From contig JBBCBC010000033.1 in assembly GCA_037126765.1 (NCBI GenBank), forward strand, positions 8,136,085 through 8,200,084: a DNA stretch of 64,000 nucleotides, in the 5' to 3' direction. Shown here piece after piece: positions 22,684 to 34,336 of the stretch. Both the position numbers and the translations under genes were made by a program. The DNA is from Stenogyne calaminthoides. Its lineage: Eukaryota > Streptophyta > Magnoliopsida > Lamiales > Lamiaceae. Numbering within the stretch: the stretch's first letter is position 1; each line of letters opens with the position of its first letter. The notes beneath the pieces were generated by a model that searched no databases, was not told where the DNA came from, and was given only the letters and a program-made list of their open reading frames with translations.

Positions 22684-24451
22684 TGTTGGGAGATGAATTT
22701 AATAAAGATTTTAATTAGATCTCAAAACCCCTGAGTATGACATGTTTCAGGACATCTTGGTAGTATAGGATCAAGTTTCAAATAGTTATTAGGATTCATG
22801 ACTATCTGCACAATGTATAGTCAGCAGATATAGTTCAGGTTAGGTTTATCAGATCTTGTCTGAAGAACTCAGAAGAATCCTGAAGACCAGTAGAGCCTAA
22901 AGATTGAAGATCCTGAAGAAGAGAAGATCCAGAAGACTGTTTTTGTACTGACTCAAAAGACCCTGAACAAGCTACTTCGAGTTGAATAGTGTTTTATTCA
23001 TTCTTAGTACAAACAAACAGAATGTTATACATTCGTGAAGATTAAGGAACATATCAGTTCAGTGTTGTTGACTAAAATAGAGTCGTTTTATATGTCTCTG
23101 TTCAAAGGAAGGTTTCGACCAATGAGGAGGCGACAACAACATACTATACTAACACTGAAAGCGACATATCTCTGAAGAAATGTCAGGACTGATATCTCCC
23201 AGTTCACAGAAGTTGGTGATTGGCTACGTGGCTTCAAATTTCCTAATACATGCAAGGGTGTGTTCAAACCCTAGAAATAACCGTTCATAATTAACCAACA
23301 GAGGAAACCCTTGAAGCTGTCTCTCCAACGGATAGTTTTTCAAAGGTAGACTCTTGGAGATTTGCCTATAAATACCAGAGGCCTTGGAAATTTCAAGGTT
23401 ACGGGAAATAAAAGCAACTCCAGAGCTCATTCGTATTCAAGTAATCTTGTGAAGCACTCGAAAGCCTAAGAATTTCCCAAGTGTTTCATCATTGAGGAGA
23501 GCTCATTTACTAAAGCCTAGATTTAAGAAATATTCAAAGCTTAGTTAGAGATATCCTAGCCTTTTACTTATGTCTTATTGTAAAAGGATATCTCACCTTA
23601 GTTGAAAACCAACCAAAACCCAAACCCTTTGATTAGGTAGTTTTTGTGAGTAGTTTGTTGGAGAAGTGAGAGTTGTAAAGAGTGAGTAAGCTGCTTTTAT
23701 TCAGCTTGAAAGCTCTAGAGGAGAAGTTAGTAAGTTGCGTGTGTTTAGTCTAAAAGCTTGTGTGTGTTGTGTTAGTAAGCTGCAGTAGTTCAGCCTGAAA
23801 ACTCGTGATAGAAAGTTAGTAAGCTGCTGAGTTCAGTCTGAAAGCTTAAGGTAGTAGAAGTAGTGTGTTAAGGAATTTCTCTGAGCATCAGAGAGAGTGG
23901 ACGTAGGAGATTGAGCCTCTGAACCACTATAATTGTTGTGTTGTTTGCTTTTTGTTCTGCATTTTGTCTTGCTGCATATTTTCACTGAAAGCATACTCAG
24001 TTTTCTAATATTCAGTTGGAAACAATCCACTGAAGTTGCATTAACTTAATCACAGCCTTAACCACTGTTTTCACTGAGAAAAAGATTTTCAGCAAAGTAA
24101 AACAAGTATAAACTTAGGGCCTACACATTCCGCACTTCAGATAAGCTAGTATAGATAATTTTCAAACTGACCAACTCTCCTGAGTACTCAGTTAGATTAT
24201 TATCTACTCCAGGCTTATTTAGACTATGCTATAGAAACTCTGAATCAGTTGAGCTAATCTGAAGTCTCTGAAAGCTGCTCAGTGTTACTGTCTCAGTAGA
24301 CTTTGACTCAGGGCATTTTGTGCTTCTCAGAACTAAATCTCAGGACAACCTAACTCTCTGATTATAGTATTTTCTGAAAAGTTTAAAAATCACTATACAC
24401 ATGTATTCCCCCCCATACACGTGTGAAACTCGTTTACCCTCGGGACCAACA
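22684..24451 (+). mobile_element. E3 5' LTR
   Basis: Runs from 'tgttgggagatgaat' to 'gggaccaaca' (about 1.77 kb), followed by the PBS. The TATA-like 'cctataaatacc' at about 23367 marks the likely promoter; the downstream repeats would be in R/U5. It is nearly identical to 34592-35712 (the interrupted 3' LTR) over the shared part, so E3 is relatively young. The host site is the E5 leader. Confidence 0.95.
23690..23860 (+). repeat. ~50-bp imperfect tandem repeat in the E3 LTR
   Basis: Four copies of a unit built on 'gttagtaagctgc' then 'ttcagtctgaaagct' with variable spacers. E4 inserted within this array in the 3' LTR copy. Each unit contains 'agct...agct' and 'ttcag..tgaa' inverted words that could pair in RNA. 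Confidence 0.75.
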
Positions 24452-24453
24452 AG

Positions 24454-24465
24454 TGGTATCAGAGC
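24454..24465 (+). other. E3 primer-binding site (initiator tRNA-Met)
   Basis: Perfect 'tggtatcagagc' two bases after the LTR end. Confidence 0.95.
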
Positions 24466-24574
24466 AGTGGTTCATTTGACCACTTGCTTTGGTAGCCATA
24501 AGTCTTGCTTACTGAGAGACTTTGGTGGTCCACTGAATAGATCTTCTGCTGATATCTTACAAGACTCATTCATC

Positions 24575-26590
24575 ATGCCTTCTAAGAAACTACCTATGTT
24601 CTCTGTTGAGAACTATGATCTGTGGAGACTGAGAATGCAGGCACATCTGTACTCTAAACATGAGAGAATGTGGAGAGTTGTGTCTCAAGGACCTTTTGAA
24701 TATAAGGTTGTGAATCCCAGATTGACTGATAATGAAAGAGATGAACCAAGGGATGAATTTCCCAAAATGGATGATCAACTTACTCCTGAAGAGAGGAAGT
24801 TGGTTAACTTGGATTATATTGCTAAAGATACACTGTATCTCACTATTGATGATGGTGTTTTGGGAATGATTTCCCACTGTGAAACTGCCAAAGAAATTTG
24901 GGACACACTTGCTATAATGTGTCAAGGCACTGATCATATCAAAGAAAACAAACTATTTGTGGCTATTGCCAAATTTGATGGATTTGAAATGGAAGATGGT
25001 GAATCTATTGAAAGACTTGAGGTCAGATTCACTAGCATTATGAATGATCTGAGTTCTCTTGGGAAAAGATATCCCAAAAGAGAAATTTCTTTGAAAATTC
25101 TTAGAGGACTTTCTAAGAAATAGGATATACATGCTGTGGTGATTGAGAACACCAACTATATTGCTTTTATGCCATATCAACAGGTTTTCTATGAGTTGAA
25201 AGCATATGAGTTTGTCATTGATAAGAAAACTAAGAAACCTGACAGCAAAGATGATACTTCATCTAGCAAAAATGTGGCTTTCAAAGCACAAGGAAAAATC
25301 TGCAACTCTAAAGAACCTGAGATCTCATCTAACAAAATTCAGGATGAAAAGGATGAGACAATTGCCCGGATGGAAAGAAGGTTTGAGAAAATGAACAGCA
25401 GATTTGGTAAGTATAAGAGGTATTATAAAGATACCAGGTACAGGAACAGGAACAACTTAGAAGTTGAAGAGAAGTCTACTGAGAAGAAGAAGGACCACAC
25501 AGCTGAAGGATCTTCATCCAGAAAGAAGGACTACAAATTCAAAGAAGAAACCAATCAGGATGATAATACCAACAGATGCTACAACTGCAAGAAGAAAGGT
25601 CACTTCCAGTATGACTGTCCTAAGTTGACTCCCAAGGAAAGAAAGGAGAGGCAAGTCAAAAGAGACAAGAAGTATCCTAGCAAGAAGGCTATGGTTACTG
25701 AAGAAGAACAATCTGAAGAAGGATCCAGCTCTTCAGAAGAAATGTTCTCAGATAGTGGTAGTGATGATGTATGCCTTATTGCCATTGAGGAGGTAAATTA
25801 TTCTATCTCTGTTGCTGCTCCTACACAAGCACCTGAGTTATCAAGTTCATCTGTAACTAGTAATTTTAACCTGATGGGTTCTCTTGAGAATCTGATGAAG
25901 GATTATTCTGTGTTACAAGAACTTTTCATTGAAACTCAAGAGCAGAATGAAGTACTGACTGCTGAAAATCTGAAGTGGAAAAACTCTAATGCTGCTGAGA
26001 TCACTTCTCAATTGATGGGAGTAACTGATGAACTTGATGTTCTGAAAGTGCAACTCTCAGAGAAAGAGAAGGTGGTAGAGGCCCTGAAAGGAAAGTTAGA
26101 GAAATCCACTGAAGAGAATCGGCTTATCAGAACTGAGTTCAATGACCTCTTTGAGAAACATGAAACTCTAAAGAAAAGTGAGGATAGTTTGCGGAGAAAG
26201 TTAGCTCTATTGAATTTTACATCTCATGCAATAGATGAAATTCAGAGTTATCAAAGACCTGCAACTATAAAGGCTGGATTGGGATATAATCCAGGAGGAA
26301 CCTCACATGATCTTCTGAATGCTGCTTCTACAAGTGGCACTACGACTGTCTTTGTTAAACCGGCAATTCGTACTGATCTTCTTATTGAAGAAAAACCCCG
26401 TGTTTTAGACAAGGGTAAAGGACCTATGGTTTCAGAGAACCTGAAGGTTCAGGAAAGAAAGCCCAAACCTCAGGAAAGGGCTAGAAAACCTGAACACTCA
26501 GTAGAAAATCCCAAGACCAGTACTTCGAAGCCTCAGGCTAAGAATACCAACCTGAAGAAATCTGCCCTGAACCATCAGAGGAATCCTTAG
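24575..26590 (+). pseudogene. E3 Gag (long, coiled-coil)
   Basis: Structural protein. Start ATG 24575 ('MPSKKLPMFSVENYDLWRLR'), 110 bp past the PBS. Residues 1-182 form the UBN2 capsid region ('AKEIWDTLAIMCQG', 'ISLKILRGLSKK'). A TAG at 25121 replaces an expected Trp codon; the same frame resumes. A basic region precedes the CCHC zinc knuckle 'CYNCKKKGHFQYDC' (25577-25618), which is intact. Then come a Ser/Glu-rich acidic stretch, a long coiled coil (about 25870-26200, with 'LDVLKVQLSEKEKVVEALKG') and a Lys/Pro-rich tail. A second TAG stops the frame at 26588. Such a long Gag tail recalls Sireviruses. Confidence 0.9.
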
Positions 26591-27313
26591 AAGAGAAACA
26601 CTCAGCCGAGAAATTCTCAGATGAGGAGACCAAGTCCTCAAGTTACTGAAAGACCACAATTTCAGTACAGGCAACCTAAACCCCACTTGCCTAAGGGTGA
26701 AGGTTTCCTAAACCTAAGTCAGCAGAGATAGAGATCAGCTGCACCAAAGAAGAACTCTAAGGCTCATGTTCATGCTAAGGCTGGCACTCATACATAGGGA
26801 ACTGCCAAGGCATCTAAGGTGGTGATGTGTATGTAGATGTTTATGGAAGACAAATCAGCCACTCTAAGTTGTGAGGCAGATTTGGGTTCCAAAAGGTACA
26901 GCTAACCTGGTAGGACCCTACACCAAATGGGTACCTAAGGCCTGATTTTGTTTCAGGTGAAGGAAAAGGGCACTGAGTTGAATGAAGACAATATAGCCCT
27001 GATGAGTGGAACTGAAATTACACCTGCTACATGGTACTTGGACAGTGGATGCTCAAGACACATGACAGGATACAAGCATTTGCTCACTGTTTATGTTGAA
27101 CAGAAAGGCCCTCAGATAACATTTGGAGATAACTCCAAAGGACAGACAGAAGGATATGGAACACTTGAAGTTGATACTGTTCATATCCATGGTGTATCAT
27201 ATGTGTCTGGTTTAAAGCATAACTTGCTTTCAATCAGCCAATTCTGTGATAAAGGATTCAGTGTTGAATTCTCAAAGAACTTGTGCTATGTGAAAGATAA
27301 TGTTTCACAATAA
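26591..27313 (+). pseudogene. E3 Gag-Pol junction and aspartic protease
   Basis: Positions 26591-26947 keep the Gag frame but hold several TAG stops. From 26948 the protease is open: 'WYLDSGCSRHMTGYKHLL' with the DSG active site, 'EQKGPQITFGDNSKGQTEGYG' and 'SYVSGLKHNLLSISQFCD'. The latter closes the protease and starts the pre-integrase region. TAA at 27311 ends the frame. Confidence 0.88.
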
Positions 27314-28689
27314 GTCTTACTAACTGGAACTAGAAAAGGAAATGTGTATCTTGCTGATTGGAGACTAACTTCTATGGATACATGTTTAATGGCCAAGAAG
27401 ACTACTGAAACCATTGGTTATGACACAAAAGACTGAATCACTTGAACTTCAAAACCCTTAATAAACTTGAAAGATTAGCACTTGTAAGAGGGTTACCAAA
27501 TGAAGTGTTCAGTAAGGATCATGTATGTGATGCCTGTCAGAAAGGCAAACAAATTAGAGCATCATTCAAAACTAAAGTAGAAGTGTCTACTGATAGAATA
27601 CTTCAACTGATACATATGTATCTCTTTGGTCCAGTAACACCTGCAAGCACAAATGGCAGGAAATATACATTGGTAGTAGTTGATGACTACTCTAGATACA
27701 CTTGGGTCATATTCTTACTCAGTAAGAAGGAGACTCGGGCAAAACTGCCAGAATTACTGAAAAGGCTCAGTAATGAAAAGAATCAGAGTGTGGTCAAAAT
27801 CAGATCAGATAAAGGCACTAAGTTTATCAACCATATTATATCTGATATTGTGCAGCAAATGGAATATCTCATGAAACATCAGCTGCAAGAACAATGATTG
27901 CTGAAGGTGAAACTCCTAAGAGATTTTGGGCTGAGGCAGTCAACACTGCATGCTATTCTCAGAACAAATCCATGCTAACAAAGAATCAAGGAAAAACTCC
28001 ATATGAGCTATGGAATGAAAGGAAGCCTCTTGTTTCTTTCTTTCATGTGTTTAGTTGTAAGTGTTTCATACACAATAATGGTAAAGATCAGTTGAAAACC
28101 TTTGATAGCAAAGCTGATGAAGGAGTATTCTTGGGATATTATGAAATTAGTAAAGCATTCAGGGTTTACAACTGTAGGACCCTTATTGTGGAAGAAACAC
28201 CTCATGTTGTTTTTGATGAATCTACTTGTGTTCATAAGAAATAGGAAGTTGATTCAGGAGACTTGACAAAGAGGATCACCAGACTTAGCTTGAAGAAGAA
28301 TGTCAAACCCTCATTGAGCCTGAAAAGAAGAAGTCAATCACCTACTATGAATGGAGTGAAACTGACTCAAAGGAAGAAACTCAGGATGATAGCTCTCCAC
28401 TGAAGGAAAGCCAACACACTGAGCTGACCAATCTGAACAAACCCCAGTTCAGGCTCAAGTATGTAATGCCGATGAAGATGTGGTCACAGCTGAGGCAAAC
28501 TCTGAATCTATAATGTCACTAACAATGTTCTGAATGGAATTTCCCCTGAGGAAGATGATTCCCTTTTTCCTTTCTTGTTGTTCCCCGAATTCAATGAATT
28601 ACCTGAACCTAACATTTCTGATGTTGAGGATACTACTGAAGGGGGAACATCCAGAAGAACATGGTTAGATAGCCATCCTGCAACTCAGA
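27314..28689 (+). pseudogene. E3 integrase, catalytic Glu region deleted
   Basis: Positions 27430-27560 hold the pre-integrase zinc region ('HLNFKTLNKLERLALVRGLP', 'CDACQKGK'). The core follows with 'LFGPVTPAS', 'VVVDDYSRYTWVIFLL' and 'VVKIRSDKGTKF'. In the first catalytic motif the usual Asp before 'LFGPV' is Tyr (about 27616). At 27880-27895 the text jumps from 'SAAR' to 'MIAEGETPKRFWAEAVNTAC'. The segment with the catalytic Glu (seen in E1 as 'NGVAERRNRTL') is therefore missing. The C-terminal part runs to a TAG at 28242; an acidic linker to RT (28245-28689) is frame-broken. This integrase cannot be active. Confidence 0.9.
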
Positions 28690-29505
28690 TTGTTGGAGAT
28701 CCATCTGAAGGAGTTAAGACCAGAAGGTTTCATGGAGAAAGTGCATTGTTCTGAGAAAGAACCTACTGAAATTGAAGAAGTTCTTCAATATTCATTTTGG
28801 ATTATTGGTATGCAAGAGGAGCTGAATCAATTTGCAAGAAATGAAGTATGGGAGCTAGTAGATAGACCTAAGAGGCACAATGTGATTGGAACTAAATGGG
28901 TATTCAAGAACAAAAGAGATGAGAACAATGTTATTGTAAGAAACAAGGCAAGGCTAGTTACACAAGGTTATTCCCAAGAAGAAGGCTTGGATTATGAAGA
29001 AACCTTTGCACAAGTTGCAAGACTAGAAGCCATTAGATTGTTTCTTGCATATGCTGCTCACATGAAGTTCATAGTATATCAGATGGATGTGAAAAGTGCA
29101 TTTCTGAACGGTGTGCTTAAAGAAGAGGTTTATGTAGAACAACATCCAGGCTTCTGTAAGAATGACCAAGTTTACAGGCTCAGAAAAGCCTTGTATCGTC
29201 CGAAGCAAGTACCCAGAGCCTGGTATGATACTCTATCTCAATTTCTTACTTACAATGGTTTTACCAAAGGAACTGTTGATAGAACCTTGTTCAGGATAGA
29301 AGATGGGAAATATATCTTACTAGTTCAGATTTATGTAGATGACATCATTTTTGGATCACCTAATCATCAGATGTGTGAAAAGTTTTATGCCCTGATGAAA
29401 GGAAAGTTTGAGATGTCAATGATGGGGGAGATGAATTTCTTTCTAGGACTTCAGGTGAAACAGTCAAAAGAAGGAATTTTCATCAATCAGGCAAAATACA
29501 CCTGA
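28690..29505 (+). pseudogene. E3 reverse transcriptase (RVT_2)
   Basis: Well preserved: '[20 protein letters not shown]', '[20 protein letters not shown]', '[20 protein letters not shown]' and the catalytic '[12 protein letters not shown]', ending '[21 protein letters not shown]'. Oddities are 'FAQVARLEA' where the family has FAPVARLEA, 'EQHPGF' for EQPPGF and '[10 protein letters not shown]' for YGLKQAPRAW. TGA at 29503 interrupts the frame before RNase H. The wording is close to the SIRE lineage. Confidence 0.93.
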
Positions 29506-30277
29506 GATCTGATTGCTAAGTATGGTGTACAAAATTGCAATGCAGTTAGAATTCCTATGAATACTAACTACAAGATGGATCCTGATCCTGAAGGCAAGTC
29601 AGTTAACCACACTGATTATAGAGGGATCATTGGATCATTGCTCTATCTCACAACAAGTAGGCCTGACATTACCTTTGTTGTTGGGATATGTGCAAGATAC
29701 GTGGTTAATCCTAAGGCTAGTCACATGGAAGCTGCCAAGAAGATACTAATATATCTTAAGGGCACTGTGAATAGAGGATTATGGTATCCAGCTGATGATA
29801 ACCTTGAATTAACTGGTTATTCAGATGCTGACTATGGTGGTTGCGGAATTGACAGGAAGTCCACTTCAGGAACTTGTCAAATTCTTGGAAGCAAACTGAT
29901 ATCTTGGTTCTCTGAGAAACAAACTTCAGTTGCAACTAGTACTACTGAAGCAGAATACATAGTTGTAGGAAGTTGTTGTGCACAGATTCTTTGGCTAAGA
30001 CAACAATTGAGGGATTATAAGATTATAGCCAATGAAGCACCTATATTTTGTGACAATAATAGTGCTATTGTTATTTCACAAAATCCGATATTGCACACCA
30101 GATGCAAACATGTGGATATCAGGCATGATTTCATTAGAGACCATATTGAAAAGAAAGTTATTAGGATGGAGAAAATTCATACTGATAAACACAACTGATA
30201 TTCTTACTAAGCCTTTGGTTGAGTCAAGATTTCATGAACTATCAGTAGAATTAGGGATGTTGGACCCTGGTGAGTAA
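29506..30277 (+). pseudogene. E3 RNase H
   Basis: Positions 29557-30198 read 'RGIIGSLLYLTTSRPDITF', 'HMEAAKKILIYLKGT', then the RNase H core 'TGYSDADYGGCGIDRKSTSG', 'SWFSEKQTSVATSTTEAEYI' and 'IFCDNNSAIVISQNP'. A frameshift near 30180 moves the end, 'DILTKPLVESRFHELSVELG', to another frame (to 30277). The catalytic acidic residues appear present. Confidence 0.92.
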
Positions 30278-30884
30278 AACGTACTGAAGAGAGAAATTCT
30301 TCAGATGCATGAAGTTGTTCAGGAAGGAATAACTCAGGACAAAAATCTCTCAGGATCGAAACTGAGACTCGGGATGATTTCTTTCAAGGTCAGTATTCAG
30401 TAAGGTTTAAGTATTTAATTAATCCTGAACCAATACTCGACTCATGAATTTACTCACAGAATTTATTTCACTCAGTAATCATTGGAAATAAATGACTAAA
30501 GACCTGAACTTTAAGCGGGAATGTTTGAAAGAATTTTATTGGCTAGAATTTTGGCAGAGAACCGAAGGGTTGCCTCGATTAGAGTGAAACATCATTTTGT
30601 CACCCTAATTGCTGTTATTTATCACACTTATCTGATTATTTGCCATAAATAGCAAATAACTCTCAAAATACTTTATACCTCAAATTAAATCTTGATCGTT
30701 TATTTCTTTATCCATCAAGATTTAATCCTACCCTTTGATCTTCCCTTCCGAATATCATATATATACCCCAGAATTCTCTTGATCAAAACATTTTACACTC
30801 TCTATATTCAAAACTTCCGAAAGTTTTTCAAAACCCTTAACCTTCGAAACAATCATAGATTCCAAAACTCTCAAAATTCTTACA
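30278..30884 (+). promoter_or_regulatory. promoter-like spacer before the E3 aORF
   Basis: About 600 bp of non-coding AT-rich DNA between pol and the aORF. It has an inverted CCAAT box ('attgg', 30538-30542) and a TATA-like 'tatatata' at 30758-30765. A CT/A-rich, 5'-UTR-like stretch ('acactctctatattc') follows to the ATG at 30885. The spacing TATA to ATG (about 120 bp) and composition look like a plant pol II promoter. No expression evidence is available from sequence alone. Confidence 0.5.
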
Positions 30885-33800
30885 ATGGAATTTCCCAGTT
30901 ATGCTATGATCAAAGACCTCGCAGAAACTGAGAAGCCATACTTTGAGCATGTTGTGGCAATGATTGAGAACAAGGCTACCAAAGTTGAGGAAGAAGCCTT
31001 GAATATGCTCCAGTTGGCTCGGTTGGAGAAATTGGTAAGCAACAAGGCTACCAAAATTCAGTTCGTGGTCAACCTACGAGAAGATGCACAAGGCTCTTTG
31101 GTTTCGCAGTTGAGTTTCGGAACATACGCGAAATCAAAAGCCGAGATAGTATGTACAAAAGAGGTACGTTTATCTCTCGAAGATATTAATGATGTGTTTG
31201 AATTGTGCAATAGAGGGGTAGATCCTGCGTTATACATGTCTGGGAGAGAACAAGAAATTCTGGATAGATTTTCTGAGTCAAAAACAGAATTGAAGGGGGT
31301 TCTAAACAAAAAATGTTTAAAACCTAAATATAGAGTTCTCATTTATATTGTGGCCAAGTGCATGATGAGCACCTCTGGTAGTCTATAGCAAGTGAGCCGA
31401 AATAAGTTGAGGTTCATGGCCGCAATTGAAGACTCGCCGATGATGGAGTTTAATTGGTTGAAGTTTCTGGTGGATTACATATTACATTAGAATCAGAAAT
31501 TGAAATATGCTAAGGGAGCATTTACGAAGAATGGGAAAGTCTTATTTGGGACGAAGATAAGCTTTCTCATTGAGACGTTGTCGAGGGAGAACATATTCTT
31601 GTTGTTTGGAAAAGAATTTTCCCGAAACAGAATTATGTTTAGGAAACCAAAATCTCAGAGGAAGAAGCCAGCAACTTCTGATAGTTTGAGCTCTACGGGA
31701 CAAGATGAGCCTGAGGCACCCGTAGAACCGGAGGAATCAAAATTTGATCAGGACAATGTGGTTATTGCTGAAATGGCGAAAAAGAAGGGAAAGAAGGCGG
31801 TTGAAAAGGATCCTGAGGATCCAGAGAAAAAAAGAAAAGCTCTTGATCTCCAGAAAGTTAAGAAAGAAGTTGGAGACAAAAAGATGGCTCAGAAATAGTA
31901 GAAAAGGAAGAAGAAAAAGCGTCTCAAGAAAATAGGCGAGATGGCCTCAGGAGAAAAATCTACATTAGATACTCTAGTCAAAGCCGTCTCTCAAGTTTCT
32001 AAGAAGGAAGCTGAAAAATTACCTGAAGAAAGAGGCGATGAGGATGTTTTTACAGAGATACTCCATACTAGTATCGGTACTGCCAGAATTACACAAGAGA
32101 TCTTCACAGGTTCTCAACAACCTGCTGAAGAAAGCCAAATTCCAATCCTTGTTCCTGAACTCAGGAAAGGTGAGGCAGAAGAGAGAGAGTGGAGGCAGAA
32201 GGCCGAAAGATTTGTAATGGACAAATATCCAGAACTGACTAACTATCCTGATCTTCAGGGTATGTTTTTCAAGTTGAAAATGGCCATGCTCATTGTGAAT
32301 TAGTCCTTTGCCATGATGCTGAAGATTGGCAACTTCAGGGGAGAAGAATTCTGGGCTGAAGAAGTAGCTGAGCTTGATGCCTTCACCGGACTTGGAAAGA
32401 AAAGACTACGGATCAAACGTTCTGAGTTTGATTCCTTAGTATTGAAAAAGATTGCTGAGAGGAAGGTTGTTGATCAACCTGAAGACGGAGTCAGTGGAAT
32501 AGATAAAGATGATCTAGGTCCATCTAAGGACAAGGATGCTGAGGAAATGCCTGAAGGGAGCACAAAAGATGTTGAACCCCAAGGTGGAGCACCTGCTCAG
32601 GGGAAAGTTGCTCAGGTAGGTTCGTCACTTCCCTTAATTACTTTTTCAGGGGCAAGTCATCAAGCTCAGGATCCTGCTGTAACACTGACAGAAATCTTAG
32701 ATGCTGGAGTTCAGACAGAGGTTGAGGCAGAAATTCCAATTCCTCCACAACCAACAGTTGATTTCACTCTAGTGATTGAGAAGTTTACCAAGTTCGAGCC
32801 AATCATTGATCAAATTGCCAAGCTTGAACCTCTGGTTGGGGAAGTGTCAAAACTTGCTGAGGCACAAACTTCTCAGGGCAAAATCATCACATCCCTTAGC
32901 ACATCCATGGTGACCAGTGATCAGGTAAATTTACTATCCACATCTATTGATAGCAAATTTACTAATTTCAATGCGAAGTTGAGTGATGTGACTAAGGAGG
33001 TGAAGGAAGAAATGGAGAGAAAAATTGAATTAAGGTCTAAGTTGCTTGAGGAGATGATGAAATCCAAAACTGAAGAGTTGATTAAGTCGGTTGTGGATGC
33101 AATGAGCATCTCACTGATGGAGAAGATGAAAACGACTTATGGTGGTCTTGCTGAAGACACCAGCACTTGCCTTAATATGCTACAACACATTCGGGATGAA
33201 CACTTTCAGGTGGAGGCTGAGGTTCGATCGATTGGCAGGGAGCAGATGCACATGGACAGAACCCTCTCTCAACTGATTGCCAATTATGATGCCAAAAAGG
33301 GGGAAAGCTATGACAAGCTTGCAGCTTTGCCACCCTTGGAGAAACAGATCGAACAATTCCCCACTGAGGTAATTCGTGGTGGAAAGAGAAAAGAACCTGA
33401 GGTGATGATCCATCCTGAAGCTGCCATGGAAGTCATAGAACAACGGGCAAAGAGGCAGAGGATACAGGAATCCAGTAAGCAAGGAGAGGCTCATGGAATC
33501 CTGATGCCTCAGAAGAAGCCTGAACAATCTATTGCATTTGTAGAAAGGCCTCAGAAAAGAAAAGCAAGTGCCAAGCCAGTCAGTAAGAAGCCTACTCGGA
33601 GGAAGTTGGTTGTTGAGTTTGAAGAAGAAGAGGAGACTCACGAAACAACTGCACAGAAGGAGGAAGACTCTGAGGCTGATGAATTTTTCCGAGAAGGTTT
33701 TGGAGAGTATGATGTCTCTTCCAAAAGACTTAACTGGGATTGGCATAATTCAGTTAAGGTTATTGAAGCTGGGAAGAAAAAGAAAGTTGCTTTCTCTGTG

Positions 33801-34336
33801 TCAGGATCTGAGATGGCCAGAAAAGAAAGAGAAGAAGCTAAGAGAAAGCTTGGAGGCTTTCAAAGAATGGTTCTCAGGAGGAGGGGTACCAAGCAGAGGA
33901 AGAGGATGTGCCTCATGTAGACAAGTGGATGTCTATTGAATTGAATGACAGATGGGAAACAGCCAAGAGGGAGTTTGTCTTCAACAATGACATTTTGCAG
34001 ACTTGGTCTCAACCCAACACTGATAGAGATGATGCATTCATTGCCTACATTTTACAGAACTTCACCGATATATGCCAGAAATGGTTCAACATATTTGATT
34101 CTCTGGGTTATCAGTTGAAGGCGCCTGGTCAAATCATGTACCCTCCACCAAAATTCAAGAACGGGATGATCAACTATGATTTCATTCATGCAGACTTTAT
34201 GGATCAGGCTGAATATTTGGAGCTGACAGGGAATGATGCTCAAACAATCCAGAAGAGGGAAGAACTGAAGAAAAGATACTATGGTATGTTCAACCTGGAG
34301 CCACCAGCAAATGAGATTGAATCTGATGATGAATGA
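30885..34336 (+). pseudogene. E3 additional ORF (aORF), homologous in layout to the E2 aORF
   Basis: Function unknown. The reading is about 1150 codons in one frame from ATG 30885 to about 33880, then shifts frame to the end at 34336. Five internal stops (31386, 31488, 31896, 31899, 32301) are all TAG. The N-terminal part has 'EVRLSLEDINDVFELCNRG', then 'LKPKYRVLIYIVAKCMM' and 'MAAIEDSPMMEFNWLKFLVD', the same pattern as in E2. A Lys/Glu-rich NLS-like region (31640-31930), Pro/Gln stretches and a coiled coil (about 32780-33300) follow. After an acidic part the C-terminus has 'DICQKWFNIFDSLGY', 'IMYPPPKFKNG' and 'QKREELKKRYYGMFNLEPP'. No membrane helix is seen. Similarity to E2 is weak in residues but consistent in order and length. 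Confidence 0.72.

Noticed and set aside
30885..34336. Reading the E3 extra ORF as a retroviral-type envelope
   Set aside because: No signal peptide, furin-like site or transmembrane helix is visible; the content is charged, Pro-rich and coiled-coil.
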